DNA from: Neptuniibacter halophilus
Lineage (GTDB): Bacteria; Pseudomonadota; Gammaproteobacteria; Pseudomonadales; Balneatricaceae
Direction: 5' to 3'
Length of the DNA: 64,000 bases
Assembly: GCF_030295765.1 (NCBI RefSeq)
Contig: NZ_AP027292.1
Location: 2,232,001-2,296,000 of the forward strand
A program made the position numbers and the translations under genes. This document shows, piece after piece, positions 18,930-29,637 of this stretch. The stretch's first letter is position 1, and every line of letters starts with the position of its first letter. Under the pieces are notes generated by a model. The model had not been told where the DNA came from and ran no database searches. It saw only the letters and a program-made list of their open reading frames with translations.

Positions 18930-19535
18930 TTAAGGCTGCCTGATCAGCATCTGGACACTGTTTCGGGCGATCTCATCGATATCTGCACGATCAAGGTAGA
19001 TACCGTCGTTAAACAGGCGACAAAGCCCGTGCAGAGCAGCCCAGCTAGACTGTGCTACACGCAGTGTCGGTTGTTCGGGGTCGAAGATTCCCTGTTGCTG
19101 CAGCACTTCAACCCATTTCAGCCAGTTGCGGAAACAGTTTTTGGAGATCTGCTGCAGTGACTCGGTCGGTGCTCCTGATTTCCAGATATCCCGGCCATAC
19201 ATCAGGTCGTAGGTTTCTTTCTGTTCATCGGCAAAGCGGATGTAGGTCAGCACGTAGCGCTCGAACAACTCTCGTGCTGTCAGTTGATCCGGATTGGCGG
19301 CGATGGATTCGACCAGCGCGTCCTGTTGTTCAAACCCCTGTTCAGCTATGGCGCACAGAAGGGCGTTTTTATCTTTGAAGTGATGATAGGGCGCGGTGCG
19401 GGAGACCCCGACCCGGTCGGCCAGACGGCGAATCGAGAGGCTTTCTACACCCCCTTCGGCAATGATGTCGGTTGCGGCCGCCAGCAGCGTGCCTCGGAGA
19501 TCACCGTGGTGATAGGTTTTTTTAGTGTTAGTCAT
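18930..19535 (-). CDS. TetR/AcrR family transcriptional regulator
   Basis: A 201-residue repressor. The helix-turn-helix is at residues about 28-52 (LSIRRLADRVGVSRTAPYHHF), followed by a helical ligand-binding domain. The frame runs 12 codons further upstream to 19571, but that extension would cross the operator. The ATG at 19535 starts MTNTKKTYHHGDLRG, the usual TetR beginning. It is divergent from the dienoyl-CoA isomerase and fadH genes, with two palindromes between. The natural inference is that an acyl-CoA or fatty acid relieves repression of both sides. Confidence 0.92.
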   Translation of the reverse strand: MTNTKKTYHHGDLRGTLLAAATDIIAEGGVESLSIRRLADRVGVSRTAPYHHFKDKNALLCAIAEQGFEQQDALVESIAANPDQLTARELFERYVLTYIRFADEQKETYDLMYGRDIWKSGAPTESLQQISKNCFRNWLKWVEVLQQQGIFDPEQPTLRVAQSSWAALHGLCRLFNDGIYLDRADIDEIARNSVQMLIRQP

Positions 19536-19542
19536 GGCTGGC

Positions 19543-19598
19543 AATCTATCAATCAATCTTGACACTGTCAAAATAGAGGTTTATCTTGACGCTGTCTA
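19543..19598. promoter_or_regulatory. Divergent promoters with a shared TetR-type palindrome
   Basis: The perfect palindrome TTGACA-C-TGTCAA (19559-19571) supplies a consensus -35 on both strands. To the right it is followed after 17 bases by TATCTT (19582-19587), the -10 for the isomerase gene. To the left it is followed after 17 bases by TAGATT read on the minus strand (19543-19548), the -10 for tetR. A second, imperfect copy TTGACGCTGTCTA lies at 19586-19598, 27 bases centre to centre, over the + strand start site. A repressor bound here would block both promoters. Confidence 0.75.
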
Positions 19599-19647
19599 GA
19601 TTGTTTTTTGTACATCATCACCGGCCATAAAAATAAAAGGAAGTCCG

Positions 19648-20496
19648 ATGAGCTATCAGACCTTTACTTTGAGTGTGGACAACGGGATTGCCCACCTGCA
19701 GTTAAACCGGCCCGAGCAGCGCAATGCGATGAACCGGGTATTCTGGCAGGAGTTTCCCGCGGCTATTCAGGAACTGGATGTTGCGGCTGAAACCCGGGTG
19801 CTGGTGATCTCTTCAACAGGTAAGCATTTCTCGGCGGGGATGGATCTGGAAGTATTTACCCAGCCGGATCCGCAGATGTTTAACGGCGAAGCCGGGCGGC
19901 GTGGTGAAGCGATGCGTCGTCTGGTGCTGCAACTGCAAGCCTGTTTTTCGGTTCTGGAAGAGGTTCGTTTTCCGGTGCTGAGTGCGATTCAGGGCGGTTG
20001 TATCGGTGGTGCGCTGGATCTGGTTTGTGCGACGGACATACGTTACTGCACGGAAGAGGCTTATTTTACGGTCAAGGAAACCGAGCTCGGCATGACCGCC
20101 GATCTGGGCACCCTACAGCGCCTGCCGCAGTTGATCCCCGCAGGGCTGGCCCGTGAACTGGCTTACACGGCCCGCCAACTGAGCGCTGCGGAGGCGCTTA
20201 AGGCGGGTCTGGTGAATCAGGTCTTTGCCGATCACAGCAGTATGCTGGATGGTGTCATGTCGGTTGCCGCTCAGATTGCTGCACGTTCACCTCTGGCAGT
20301 AACCGGCACGAAGCAGATGATCAATTATGCCCGTGACCACAGTCTCAGTGACAGTCTGAGCTATATGGCCACCTGGCAGGCAGGTATGTTCCAGCCTGCT
20401 GATATGCTGCAAACTTTCAGCGCTAAAATGTCCGGCAAAGCTCCGGAATATGAAGGCTTGCGGCCCATTATTCCGGCCCTGCACAAGGCGGAATGA
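19648..20496 (+). CDS. Crotonase family; probable delta3,5-delta2,4-dienoyl-CoA isomerase
   Basis: A 282-residue crotonase-fold protein that resembles eukaryotic ECH1. The segment VKETELGMTADLGTLQRLP closely matches ECH1 and keeps the acidic residues ECH1 uses: the Asp in CATDIRYC, the Glu in VKETE and the Asp in TADLG. That enzyme converts 3,5-dienoyl-CoA to 2,4-dienoyl-CoA, the substrate of FadH, whose gene is next (60 bases downstream). The oxyanion segment GKHFSAGMDLEVF is present. The ribosome site AAAAGGAAG lies just before the ATG, preceded by AAAAATAA (19629-19636). Transcription probably starts at the TetR-controlled promoter. Confidence 0.88.
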   Translation: MSYQTFTLSVDNGIAHLQLNRPEQRNAMNRVFWQEFPAAIQELDVAAETRVLVISSTGKHFSAGMDLEVFTQPDPQMFNGEAGRRGEAMRRLVLQLQACFSVLEEVRFPVLSAIQGGCIGGALDLVCATDIRYCTEEAYFTVKETELGMTADLGTLQRLPQLIPAGLARELAYTARQLSAAEALKAGLVNQVFADHSSMLDGVMSVAAQIAARSPLAVTGTKQMINYARDHSLSDSLSYMATWQAGMFQPADMLQTFSAKMSGKAPEYEGLRPIIPALHKAE

Positions 20497-20511
20497 AACT
20501 GACAACAATAA

Positions 20512-22581
<2,070 letters not shown>

Positions 22582-22594
22582 TCGAGCAGAAACG

Positions 22595-22621
22595 AAAAAG
22601 GCCGCAACAGCGGCCTTTTTT
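22595..22621. terminator. Bidirectional terminator between fadH and the convergent small gene
   Basis: Stem GGCCGC/GCGGCC around AACA, with an A-run before and a T-run after, so it can stop transcription from both sides. Confidence 0.92.
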
Positions 22622-22635
22622 AGTGCTTAAAATTC

Positions 22636-23151
22636 TCAGGCAACGGTTTCAATCAGTTGCGGGAATTCGGTACCCGGATCATTCGGGATCTGCTGGGCCA
22701 GACGACTCTGTAAGCGTTCCTGCAGTGCCTGATCCTGCACAGCATTGCTGTCCGGCGGGGTTTCATCTGAGGCTTCAGCCGCCGCAGGTGCTGGACGGTT
22801 ACGCAGGTTTTCCTGCAGATCCAGCGCACTTTGCAGGTCGATACCACGGAAGTTCTCCGGGCTTTCTCCGGTCTGCTCGGCAAGAAAGCTTTCGATCTGC
22901 AATTGACGGGCGACCGGGTCGATCCCCTGATCAGCGCCCCCCGGATTGTTTGTTGCCGGACGGTCGGTTGAACTTGTCTGGCTGACCTGACTGCTGGGCG
23001 GCAGCTCAGGATTCAGGGCGACCTGATTCGGTTGCTCCGGCGCAGCGACAGGCTGGGCATTGTTCGGGGTGGCCGAATTGCCCGTCTGGAGCCCTTCACG
23101 CCCTGTAGTAAAGGCGGGATTGAGGCCCGGAGAGATAGCGTTGTTCTGCAT
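22636..23151 (-). CDS. Hypothetical disordered Pro/Gln/Asn-rich protein
   Basis: A 171-residue protein with no recognised domain. Residues 1-75 are rich in Pro, Asn, Ser and Gln and probably unstructured. Residues about 78-110 (VARQLQIESFLAEQTGESPE) and 140-165 are likely helical. There is no signal peptide, membrane segment or Cys. The ribosome site is weak (GGGTTAG), but the frame is clean and codon use is like the neighbours. It has its own convergent terminator, so I take it as a real single gene. No function can be proposed. Confidence 0.6.
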   Translation of the reverse strand: MQNNAISPGLNPAFTTGREGLQTGNSATPNNAQPVAAPEQPNQVALNPELPPSSQVSQTSSTDRPATNNPGGADQGIDPVARQLQIESFLAEQTGESPENFRGIDLQSALDLQENLRNRPAPAAAEASDETPPDSNAVQDQALQERLQSRLAQQIPNDPGTEFPQLIETVA

Positions 23152-23301
23152 AAAAACTAACCCAATCGATAATATCTAAACAACTAGCCGGACCAATCGG
23201 TCGGCATAGACCCCAAGTATAGCCCATTAATAAAACAGATTGGTTGCATAATATTCAGCAACCAACCCGCTTTTGAGTTGGATCAGTAATTTGCCGGATG
23301 C

Positions 23302-23892
23302 TCAGGGGGTGAGTTGGGTCAGCGTCGCCGCCTGCTGATGGGCCAGATCCGCAAGCAGATGGCGCAGGCTCTGTACCAGTGCCGCGTAGCCTGCTTCTGG
23401 CAGGGGCTTGTGCAGGTTGAAGCGCTGCTGGCTGATGGCCGTGTCACCTTTCTGCAGCGTCCAGTAGCCACTGATCACAGCCTCGCCGGCTTCGGTGCCG
23501 TGGAACTGATCGATCTGGGTTGTCAGGCTGTAATCCCACTGACGTTGCTGACCGAATTCGCCGTTGACCAACTGGTATTGCGCCAGATTCCGATCCAGTT
23601 CGTTATGCAGCACGCGGGTAATTGCCAGCTCTGGCCTTTCGGCCCAGAGATGATTGTTGGCAATCCGTATGTGTTGCTCGCGCGTGAGCAGGGCGATACC
23701 CGGGGTGTTGATATAGGCGGCGACCCGAACCGGCTGAATACCGATCACCGGACCGGAGGTGGATTTGCTGTAGCCGGGGCTGTCACTGCTGAGAAGATAG
23801 TAACGGCTGGTTTCCCGTTCAGCCTGCTGTGCACAGCCACTGAGGCCGGCGATCAGAAGCAGGCCCAGCAGGGGGCGTAGCAGCTTATTCAT
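23302..23892 (-). CDS. pqiC: PqiC-family outer-membrane lipoprotein (ABC-type transport auxiliary)
   Basis: A 196-residue lipoprotein with signal peptide and lipobox LSGC (Cys at about residue 20). It belongs to the PqiC/DUF330 family, which docks the PqiB tube to the outer membrane. The motif GPVIGIQPVRVAAYINTPGIALL is typical, and the tail (RHLLADLAHQQAATL) is helical. Its start overlaps the pqiB stop by eight bases. Last gene of pqiABC. Confidence 0.88.
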   Translation of the reverse strand: MNKLLRPLLGLLLIAGLSGCAQQAERETSRYYLLSSDSPGYSKSTSGPVIGIQPVRVAAYINTPGIALLTREQHIRIANNHLWAERPELAITRVLHNELDRNLAQYQLVNGEFGQQRQWDYSLTTQIDQFHGTEAGEAVISGYWTLQKGDTAISQQRFNLHKPLPEAGYAALVQSLRHLLADLAHQQAATLTQLTP

Positions 23893-25534
23893 TGTTCATA
23901 CCTCCGGGAAGCGGGTCGGGACTTTTGGGGGCGTCAAAAATCAGTGCGTTGGGTTTCTCATCCAGAGTTTTCAGCAGGGGCTGCAACTGACTCAGCGTCT
24001 GTTGCAGGCTCTCCAGCGTTCGACCCAGTTCATGATAGAGAGGGCTCTGTGGGCTGACACCTGTTGCGGCCAGGCGGATCTCCTGCAGGGTGCGGTGCAG
24101 CGCTTCCGGCAATGCCTGTGTCTGTTTGTCTGCAACCAGCTTTTCCACCGCTTTCAGGGTGGTGTTGAGTTGACGTATGGTCTGTTCAGAGCTGCCCAGC
24201 GTGGAATCGAGCTGGGCCAGTACCGGCTCGACTTTGAGTTGCTCGATCTTATTCAGTACAGCAAGCAGCTTATTCTCAAGCTGGACAAAGCCACCGGATA
24301 CCGTAGGAATGACGCTATAGCCATCATACTCAGTCATGCTTTGGTTATCTGTCTCCGGGTACAGGTCAAAGTCGATAAACAGGCTGCCGGTCAGCAGGTT
24401 GCCGGATTTGAGGCTGGCGCGCATCCCCTGCTCGACCCAGTAGTTCATCGTCTCATGTGCCGTGGGGAGGGTGTCCTTTTCATCCAGATAGCCAAGGCGT
24501 CCGGGCTCCAGCCGGATGACGACAGGAATGCGCGGGTCGGTTTCACTGGCGACTTCTGAGATGGTAAAGAAAATACGCTCAACCGAGCCGATACGTACCC
24601 CGCGAAATTCAACGGGTGCGCCGGCTACCAGCCCACGCACGGACTGATCAAACAACAGCAGGTATTCGTTGTAGAAAGCAAACGGCTGGTCCCGGACACT
24701 GCTGAAATCAGGGTAAAGCCTGAACCGGTCGCCATTGCCGGCGGGGCGTCCCTGTTCTTTGTCATCGAGTACATCAAATGAGACGCCACCACTGAGTAGT
24801 GTATCCAGTGTGCCGGTCTGGATATTAACGCCATCGGCGCTGAGGCTGAGATTGATACCGCTGTTATTCCAGAAACGGCTGTCGCTGCTGACTAACTGAT
24901 CGAAAGGGGCTTTGATAAAGAGGTCATAGATCGCTTCCCGGGCTTTGGGGTCGAAGCTGACCTGTTCAATGCCCCCGACGGGAAAACCACGGAACAGAAC
25001 GGTATCTCCGACACTCAATGAGTGCGCATTGTCACTGACCAGTTGCAGGCGCAGGCCGGGTTCCGACTCAGAGGTCAGAGGCGGCTCTTCAAGCCCGGTG
25101 AAATGGCTGGCGGTCGCGCTGGCATCGCCGGGGCTCATCTCTATGTAGGCGCCAGATAGCAAAGTACCCAGCCCACTCACGCCGGTTGTGCCGATGCGAG
25201 GCCGGACCACCCAGAAACGGGTGTTGTTCTTCAGTAAACTTTCGGCTTCCGGTTCGACGCGGGCTTTGATGATCACATCGTTATGCGGGTAGTTCAGTTG
25301 CACCGATTCGACTTTACCAACCTCGACGCTGCTCACCTTGAGTTTAGTTTTTCCGGCTTCTATGCCATCGGCGGTGGAGAAACTGATAGTGATCAACTGA
25401 CCGCGGTTGGCCCACTCGTGATAAACCATCCAGCCACCCATCAACAGGGCAACAAGAGGGAGAATCCAGATGGCGGAAAAACTGCGTTTGCTGCTGATCA
25501 GCGGATGGCTGTCAGTGGGGTTCGAATGGGCCAT
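23885..25534 (-). CDS. pqiB: Intermembrane transport protein PqiB (MCE family)
   Basis: A 549-residue membrane-anchored MCE protein. One N-terminal membrane helix (AIWILPLVALLMGGWMVYHEW) is followed by three MCE domains: near residues 45-130 (ISFSTADGIEAGKTKLKVSSVEVGK), near 160-230, and near 285-370 (VRGLVAGAPVEFRGVRIGSVERI). A long coiled-coil C-terminus (about 400-530) forms the tube. The family carries phospholipids between the membranes. The gene sits two bases after pqiA and overlaps pqiC. Confidence 0.93.
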   Translation of the reverse strand: MAHSNPTDSHPLISSKRSFSAIWILPLVALLMGGWMVYHEWANRGQLITISFSTADGIEAGKTKLKVSSVEVGKVESVQLNYPHNDVIIKARVEPEAESLLKNNTRFWVVRPRIGTTGVSGLGTLLSGAYIEMSPGDASATASHFTGLEEPPLTSESEPGLRLQLVSDNAHSLSVGDTVLFRGFPVGGIEQVSFDPKAREAIYDLFIKAPFDQLVSSDSRFWNNSGINLSLSADGVNIQTGTLDTLLSGGVSFDVLDDKEQGRPAGNGDRFRLYPDFSSVRDQPFAFYNEYLLLFDQSVRGLVAGAPVEFRGVRIGSVERIFFTISEVASETDPRIPVVIRLEPGRLGYLDEKDTLPTAHETMNYWVEQGMRASLKSGNLLTGSLFIDFDLYPETDNQSMTEYDGYSVIPTVSGGFVQLENKLLAVLNKIEQLKVEPVLAQLDSTLGSSEQTIRQLNTTLKAVEKLVADKQTQALPEALHRTLQEIRLAATGVSPQSPLYHELGRTLESLQQTLSQLQPLLKTLDEKPNALIFDAPKSPDPLPGGMNNE

Positions 25535-25536
25535 AA

Positions 25537-26832
25537 TTACCTGAGATCATCCAGTAGATCATTAAGTGGAACCTGACTACGGTTAATTGCAGCCATCTCC
25601 TCCTGGCTAAGACTATCCCAGATTAATCTGGGGTCAAAGCTCAGTGCCGATAACATAGTCAGAATAACCACACCGGCGAAGGCGATCACCGCTATTCCCG
25701 GCGTGATGCTGACCAGCCCGCCCAGTTGCACCAGTGCAGCGAGAACGGCGACCACAAACACATCAATCATCGACCAGCGGCCGATCAGCTCGGTCAGTCG
25801 ATACATTTTTATCCTTTCCGATACCCGGTGTTGATGGCCATGCTGAACACTGTAAGCCAGCCAGATCAGTGCCAGCATCTTGCCGATAGGGATCATGATA
25901 CTGGCGATAAAAACGATCAGAGCGATTGGATAGGAGCCCATCTCCCAGAGCACCAGTACGCCACCGAGTATGGTGCTGGGTTCTGAATTGCCCAGCAGCG
26001 TAGTGTTCATAATCGGATAAAGATTAGCCGGCAGATAGAGCAGGATTGCGGTAATCAGGTAGGCCCAGGTCTTTTGTAAGCTGTTCGGGAATCGGGCATG
26101 CAGCGGGCTGCCGCAGCGTTCACAGTTGGCTGTATCCAGCGGATGAAGCAGGCCGCAGTGGTGGCAACTTTGTAGCTGGTTTTTCAACGCGCTGCCCGGC
26201 TCGGTGGATGGCAGTTTGCGGTGGATGCCAGCGATCTGATCAAGTTTCTGCCACAGTTGTGCCGGGTCAACCCGGGTGATAGTGGTGATAAGGCAGAGCG
26301 CAAACAGTACATAGGCCCAGAAAGATACACCGATAATGATATCGGCCATTCCGGCGATCTTTACCAGACTGACCAGCACGCCGATCAGAAACACCTCAGC
26401 CATTCCCCAGGGGTGCAGGATAAACAGCATCCGGGTCAGGCGATAGAGCCAGGGTGGACTCTGTTCCTGTCTCAATGTGAACAGAATCAACAGGTAAGTG
26501 CAGAGGGTCAGAGCCGGAATTAACAGAATGAACAGGGTCAGCAGCAGGGCGAGCAGCGGAAAGCCCTGTTGCAGCAGATCAAAGCCGCTGTTGGCCAGCG
26601 AAACCTCCTGCACCCGACCCTGAGACTCAAAGGCCATAAATGGAAAAGGCAGCGAGAGCAGGAGAAATACCAGACCGCTGAAGGCCAGTGCCATCGGAGT
26701 ATCCAGTCCGCCGGTGTGATGGACTGTCAGGAGATGACCGCAGCGTGAACAGTGCGCTTTTTGCCCCGGCTGGATAGCGGAGAGCTCTTGCACCAGATCG
26801 CAGCAGTGACAGGCTATTTTCTCAATGGACAT
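25537..26832 (-). CDS. pqiA: PqiA family inner-membrane protein
   Basis: An integral membrane protein with two repeated halves, each with a zinc-ribbon-like Cys cluster (CHCCDLVQ...CSRCGHLL at the start; CHHCGLLHPLDTANCERCGS near residue 220) and four predicted membrane helices. I start it at ATG 26832, giving 431 residues, because GGAG lies seven bases upstream and the protein then begins MSIEKIACHCCDL; the open frame to 26973 is not family-like. It is the inner-membrane partner of PqiB. Divergent from the ligase gene at 26965. Confidence 0.92.
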   Translation of the reverse strand: MSIEKIACHCCDLVQELSAIQPGQKAHCSRCGHLLTVHHTGGLDTPMALAFSGLVFLLLSLPFPFMAFESQGRVQEVSLANSGFDLLQQGFPLLALLLTLFILLIPALTLCTYLLILFTLRQEQSPPWLYRLTRMLFILHPWGMAEVFLIGVLVSLVKIAGMADIIIGVSFWAYVLFALCLITTITRVDPAQLWQKLDQIAGIHRKLPSTEPGSALKNQLQSCHHCGLLHPLDTANCERCGSPLHARFPNSLQKTWAYLITAILLYLPANLYPIMNTTLLGNSEPSTILGGVLVLWEMGSYPIALIVFIASIMIPIGKMLALIWLAYSVQHGHQHRVSERIKMYRLTELIGRWSMIDVFVVAVLAALVQLGGLVSITPGIAVIAFAGVVILTMLSALSFDPRLIWDSLSQEEMAAINRSQVPLNDLLDDLR

Positions 26833-26964
26833 ATTCAGCTCTCCGTAGCAGTACGGACATTTTACCCTAAACCTGAGGGAGTAATGAAATTCCCCGCTTC
26901 GATGGTAGATCGGAGCAGAGCTGGCTATCTTAAAGTAAAGGAGAACAGCGGGCTGCAAGGGGTT

Positions 26965-28467
26965 ATGGGACAAGAGATCAGTTCACACAGCTTTACAGAT
27001 GCCGATCACCAGCGTTTCAGGGAGCGCTTGCTACTCAATCTGGAGGGGCTGAAGGCGCTGCTGGATCGACCCGGCTTTGGCGAGGGAACCACGACGCTGG
27101 GGGCTGAGCTGGAGCTGTATCTGGTGGACCCGCAGGCCCGGCCTCTGTCGCTTAACCGCGAAGTCATAGAGCGTAGCGGGCATCCGCAGTTAGCGCTGGA
27201 GCTGAATCGATTCAATCTGGAATACAACCTGAAACCCGTGCCTGCCGCGGGGCAGCCGTTCAGTCGTCTGGAACACGAAATGCAGGACGCGATCAGTCTG
27301 ATCAGTCATCACCTGCAGTCTGAGCAGGGCTGCGCTTTGCCGATTGGTATATTACCGACCTTACGACGCAGTGACTTCGGTATGCAGGCGATGACCGATG
27401 AATCCCGTTTTTATGCCCTGAGCCAGGCACTGGTGGAGATGCGTGGGCGAATGTTCTGTGTTCACATCGACGGAGATCCGCCCATTTCTCTGCGCTCTAA
27501 CGATGTCACACTGGAGGGGGCAAACAGCTCGTTGCAGGTGCATATGCGGGTCACGCCGGGCGCCTTTGCGAATACGTTTAACGCCCTGCAACTGGTGACG
27601 CCGGTGGTGCTGGCTCTGGCCAGTAATTCGCCCTTTATGTTGCGCCACAAACTCTGGCACGAGACCCGGATTCCGTTATTTCGGCAGACGATAGACGGGC
27701 GTAGCCATGAGGCTTGTGATCATGCGCTGCCCTCCCGGGTGGATTTTGGCAGTGGCTGGGTGCGTGAGGGGGCCTATGAGCTTTTTGCTGAAATGGTGCA
27801 TCTGCATGAGCCGATTATTCCGGTATGTGCTGAGGAAGATATCAGTAAACTGATTGAACAGGGTGAGGTGCCTGCGCTGGCAGAGTTAAGGATGCACTCC
27901 GGGACCGTCTGGCCCTGGAACCGGGCAGTGTACGATCCGAAACAGGGTGGGCATTTGCGAATTGAACTCAGAGCCCTGCCAGCCGGGCCTACGGTGGCGG
28001 ATATGGCGGCCAACGCAGCGTTAGCAATTGGTCTGGCAGAAGGGCTGAAGGATCGGGTTAACGATTTTATTCCCGCGTTGCCATTTCAGGTGCTGGAAAA
28101 TAACTTCTATCTGGCTGCAGAGCGCGGCCTGAATGCCGAATTGATGTGGCCCGGGCTGGAGCCGCCGGCGCCGTTACGTAAGCTGACGGTGACAGAGATC
28201 GCCAAAGAGTTGCTGCCGCTGGCCGACATAGGGTTGTCCCGGCTGGGGGTTGCGGAAGATGAGAGGCGCCATTATCTGGGGGTCATTGCCCGGCGGCTGG
28301 ACAGCGGTATGACCGGCGCTATCTGGCAGCGGAGGGAGTATCAGCGATTGTGCCGCAAGATGAATGAGTCTCAGGCGCTTACCCGAATGACACAACGTTA
28401 TATGCGCTACTCTGCGGCTAACCAGCCGGTTTCCGAGTGGAGTAACCGGGCAGATAAGGATAGTTAA
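26965..28467 (+). CDS. GCS2-type glutamate--cysteine ligase-like carboxylate-amine ligase
   Basis: A 500-residue protein of the GCS2 family of ATP-dependent ligases that join a carboxylate (often the gamma-carboxyl of Glu) to an amine. Recognisable segments are LGAELELYLVDPQARPLS near residue 45, FCVHIDGDPPISLRSNDVTL near 165, and NSSLQVHMRVTPGAFANTFN. ATG 26965 is my choice; an ATG at 26884 in frame would add 27 residues, and neither ribosome site is strong (AAGGGG close to 26965). The next gene, a zinc deacylase, begins directly after the stop. The amine and acid joined cannot be told from sequence, and a role in glutathione synthesis is possible but not shown. Confidence 0.82.
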   Translation: MGQEISSHSFTDADHQRFRERLLLNLEGLKALLDRPGFGEGTTTLGAELELYLVDPQARPLSLNREVIERSGHPQLALELNRFNLEYNLKPVPAAGQPFSRLEHEMQDAISLISHHLQSEQGCALPIGILPTLRRSDFGMQAMTDESRFYALSQALVEMRGRMFCVHIDGDPPISLRSNDVTLEGANSSLQVHMRVTPGAFANTFNALQLVTPVVLALASNSPFMLRHKLWHETRIPLFRQTIDGRSHEACDHALPSRVDFGSGWVREGAYELFAEMVHLHEPIIPVCAEEDISKLIEQGEVPALAELRMHSGTVWPWNRAVYDPKQGGHLRIELRALPAGPTVADMAANAALAIGLAEGLKDRVNDFIPALPFQVLENNFYLAAERGLNAELMWPGLEPPAPLRKLTVTEIAKELLPLADIGLSRLGVAEDERRHYLGVIARRLDSGMTGAIWQRREYQRLCRKMNESQALTRMTQRYMRYSAANQPVSEWSNRADKDS

Positions 28468-29496
28468 ATGAAGCAACTGATCAATCCGACAGTGGAGCAA
28501 CTCGGTGAAACCCCGGAAGCCTTTCTGCGCCTGTTGGGAGAGCCCTGCATGATCTATGTTGAGGGTGAAGAGCGCACCCGGACCCGGGGGCTGGTGACAC
28601 TCCTGCACGGAAATGAGCCCTCTGGCCTCAGGGCGTTACACCGCTGGCTGCGACAGGGGAGGCGTCCCTGCTGCAATCTGTTGTGTTTTATCCCGGCGGT
28701 GGAAGCGGCGTTACTGGACTCTCTGCACAAGCACCGGGTGTACCCCGGAGAACGGGATATGAACCGATGCTTCTTTCCCCCCTATGAGGACCGTCCCGGC
28801 AAAGTCGCTGAAGAGATTGTCGATCTGTTTGAACAATACCAGCCGGAAGCGGTGCTGGATATCCACAATACCTCGGGCCACAGCCCGGATTTTGCGGTGG
28901 TGACTTACGAAAGTGAGCCTCATGAGGCGCTGGTTTCACTGTTCTGTGATCGTCTGGTCATCACGGATCTTCGGCTGGGGGCTTTGATGGAACGCAGCAG
29001 CCGGCGTTGCCCGGTCGTGACGATTGAGTGCGGGGGAGCGGCAGATGAGGCTGCTAACGAGGTCGCATGGCAGGGGCTGCAGCGTTATCTTCACCAGCCG
29101 GAGGTTTTGCAACTGGAGCATGGGAAGCAGATGGATATCTATCGTCATCCTGTTCGACTGGAGCTGATTCCCGGTACTGTGGTGGCGTTTGCTGAGGGCT
29201 ATGTGATCGGTACCGATCTGACGGTTCCGGCGGATCTGGATCGACATAATTTTGGCACGGTAGAGCGTGGAACGCTGATTGGCTGGCTTGGCAGTGAGGC
29301 GGCAGAGCGCTGCCTGAGAGTCCACAATGCCAAGGGGGAAGATGTTGGTAGTCGTTTATTTGAAATTCATGGAAATCAGTTGGTTACTGCGGTGCCTTTG
29401 AAACTTTTCATGATCACTACCCGGCCGGATATCGCCCTCAGTGACTGCCTGCTCTACGCTGCTGAAGAGCGTGAGCATGAAATTTTAAAGACCTGA
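28468..29496 (+). CDS. Succinylglutamate desuccinylase/aspartoacylase family zinc hydrolase
   Basis: A 342-residue M14-like zinc amidohydrolase. The zinc ligands are in LLHGNEPSG near residue 50 (His and Glu) and VLDIHNTSGHSPDF near 132 (His), with the Arg-type substrate motif PGERDMNRCFF between them and a likely catalytic Glu in TIECGGAADEA near 188. The C-terminal third is a beta domain. The start codon follows the ligase stop with no gap, so translation is probably coupled. The family removes acyl groups from amino acids. No other arginine-catabolism (ast) genes are near, so AstE itself is unlikely. Confidence 0.85.
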   Translation: MKQLINPTVEQLGETPEAFLRLLGEPCMIYVEGEERTRTRGLVTLLHGNEPSGLRALHRWLRQGRRPCCNLLCFIPAVEAALLDSLHKHRVYPGERDMNRCFFPPYEDRPGKVAEEIVDLFEQYQPEAVLDIHNTSGHSPDFAVVTYESEPHEALVSLFCDRLVITDLRLGALMERSSRRCPVVTIECGGAADEAANEVAWQGLQRYLHQPEVLQLEHGKQMDIYRHPVRLELIPGTVVAFAEGYVIGTDLTVPADLDRHNFGTVERGTLIGWLGSEAAERCLRVHNAKGEDVGSRLFEIHGNQLVTAVPLKLFMITTRPDIALSDCLLYAAEEREHEILKT

Positions 29497-29637
29497 GTAC
29501 AGGCACTCCCGGCGAAGCTTTCATCTCATGGCATAAGCCTGTATAAGTAAGCCTAGCCATGTTTGTTAGTTTGCCCTGATTGTTGTTTGAATCCGGCTGT
29601 GGTCGGGCTCCAGTCAGGTAAGAGAAGCTGCCCTGAG

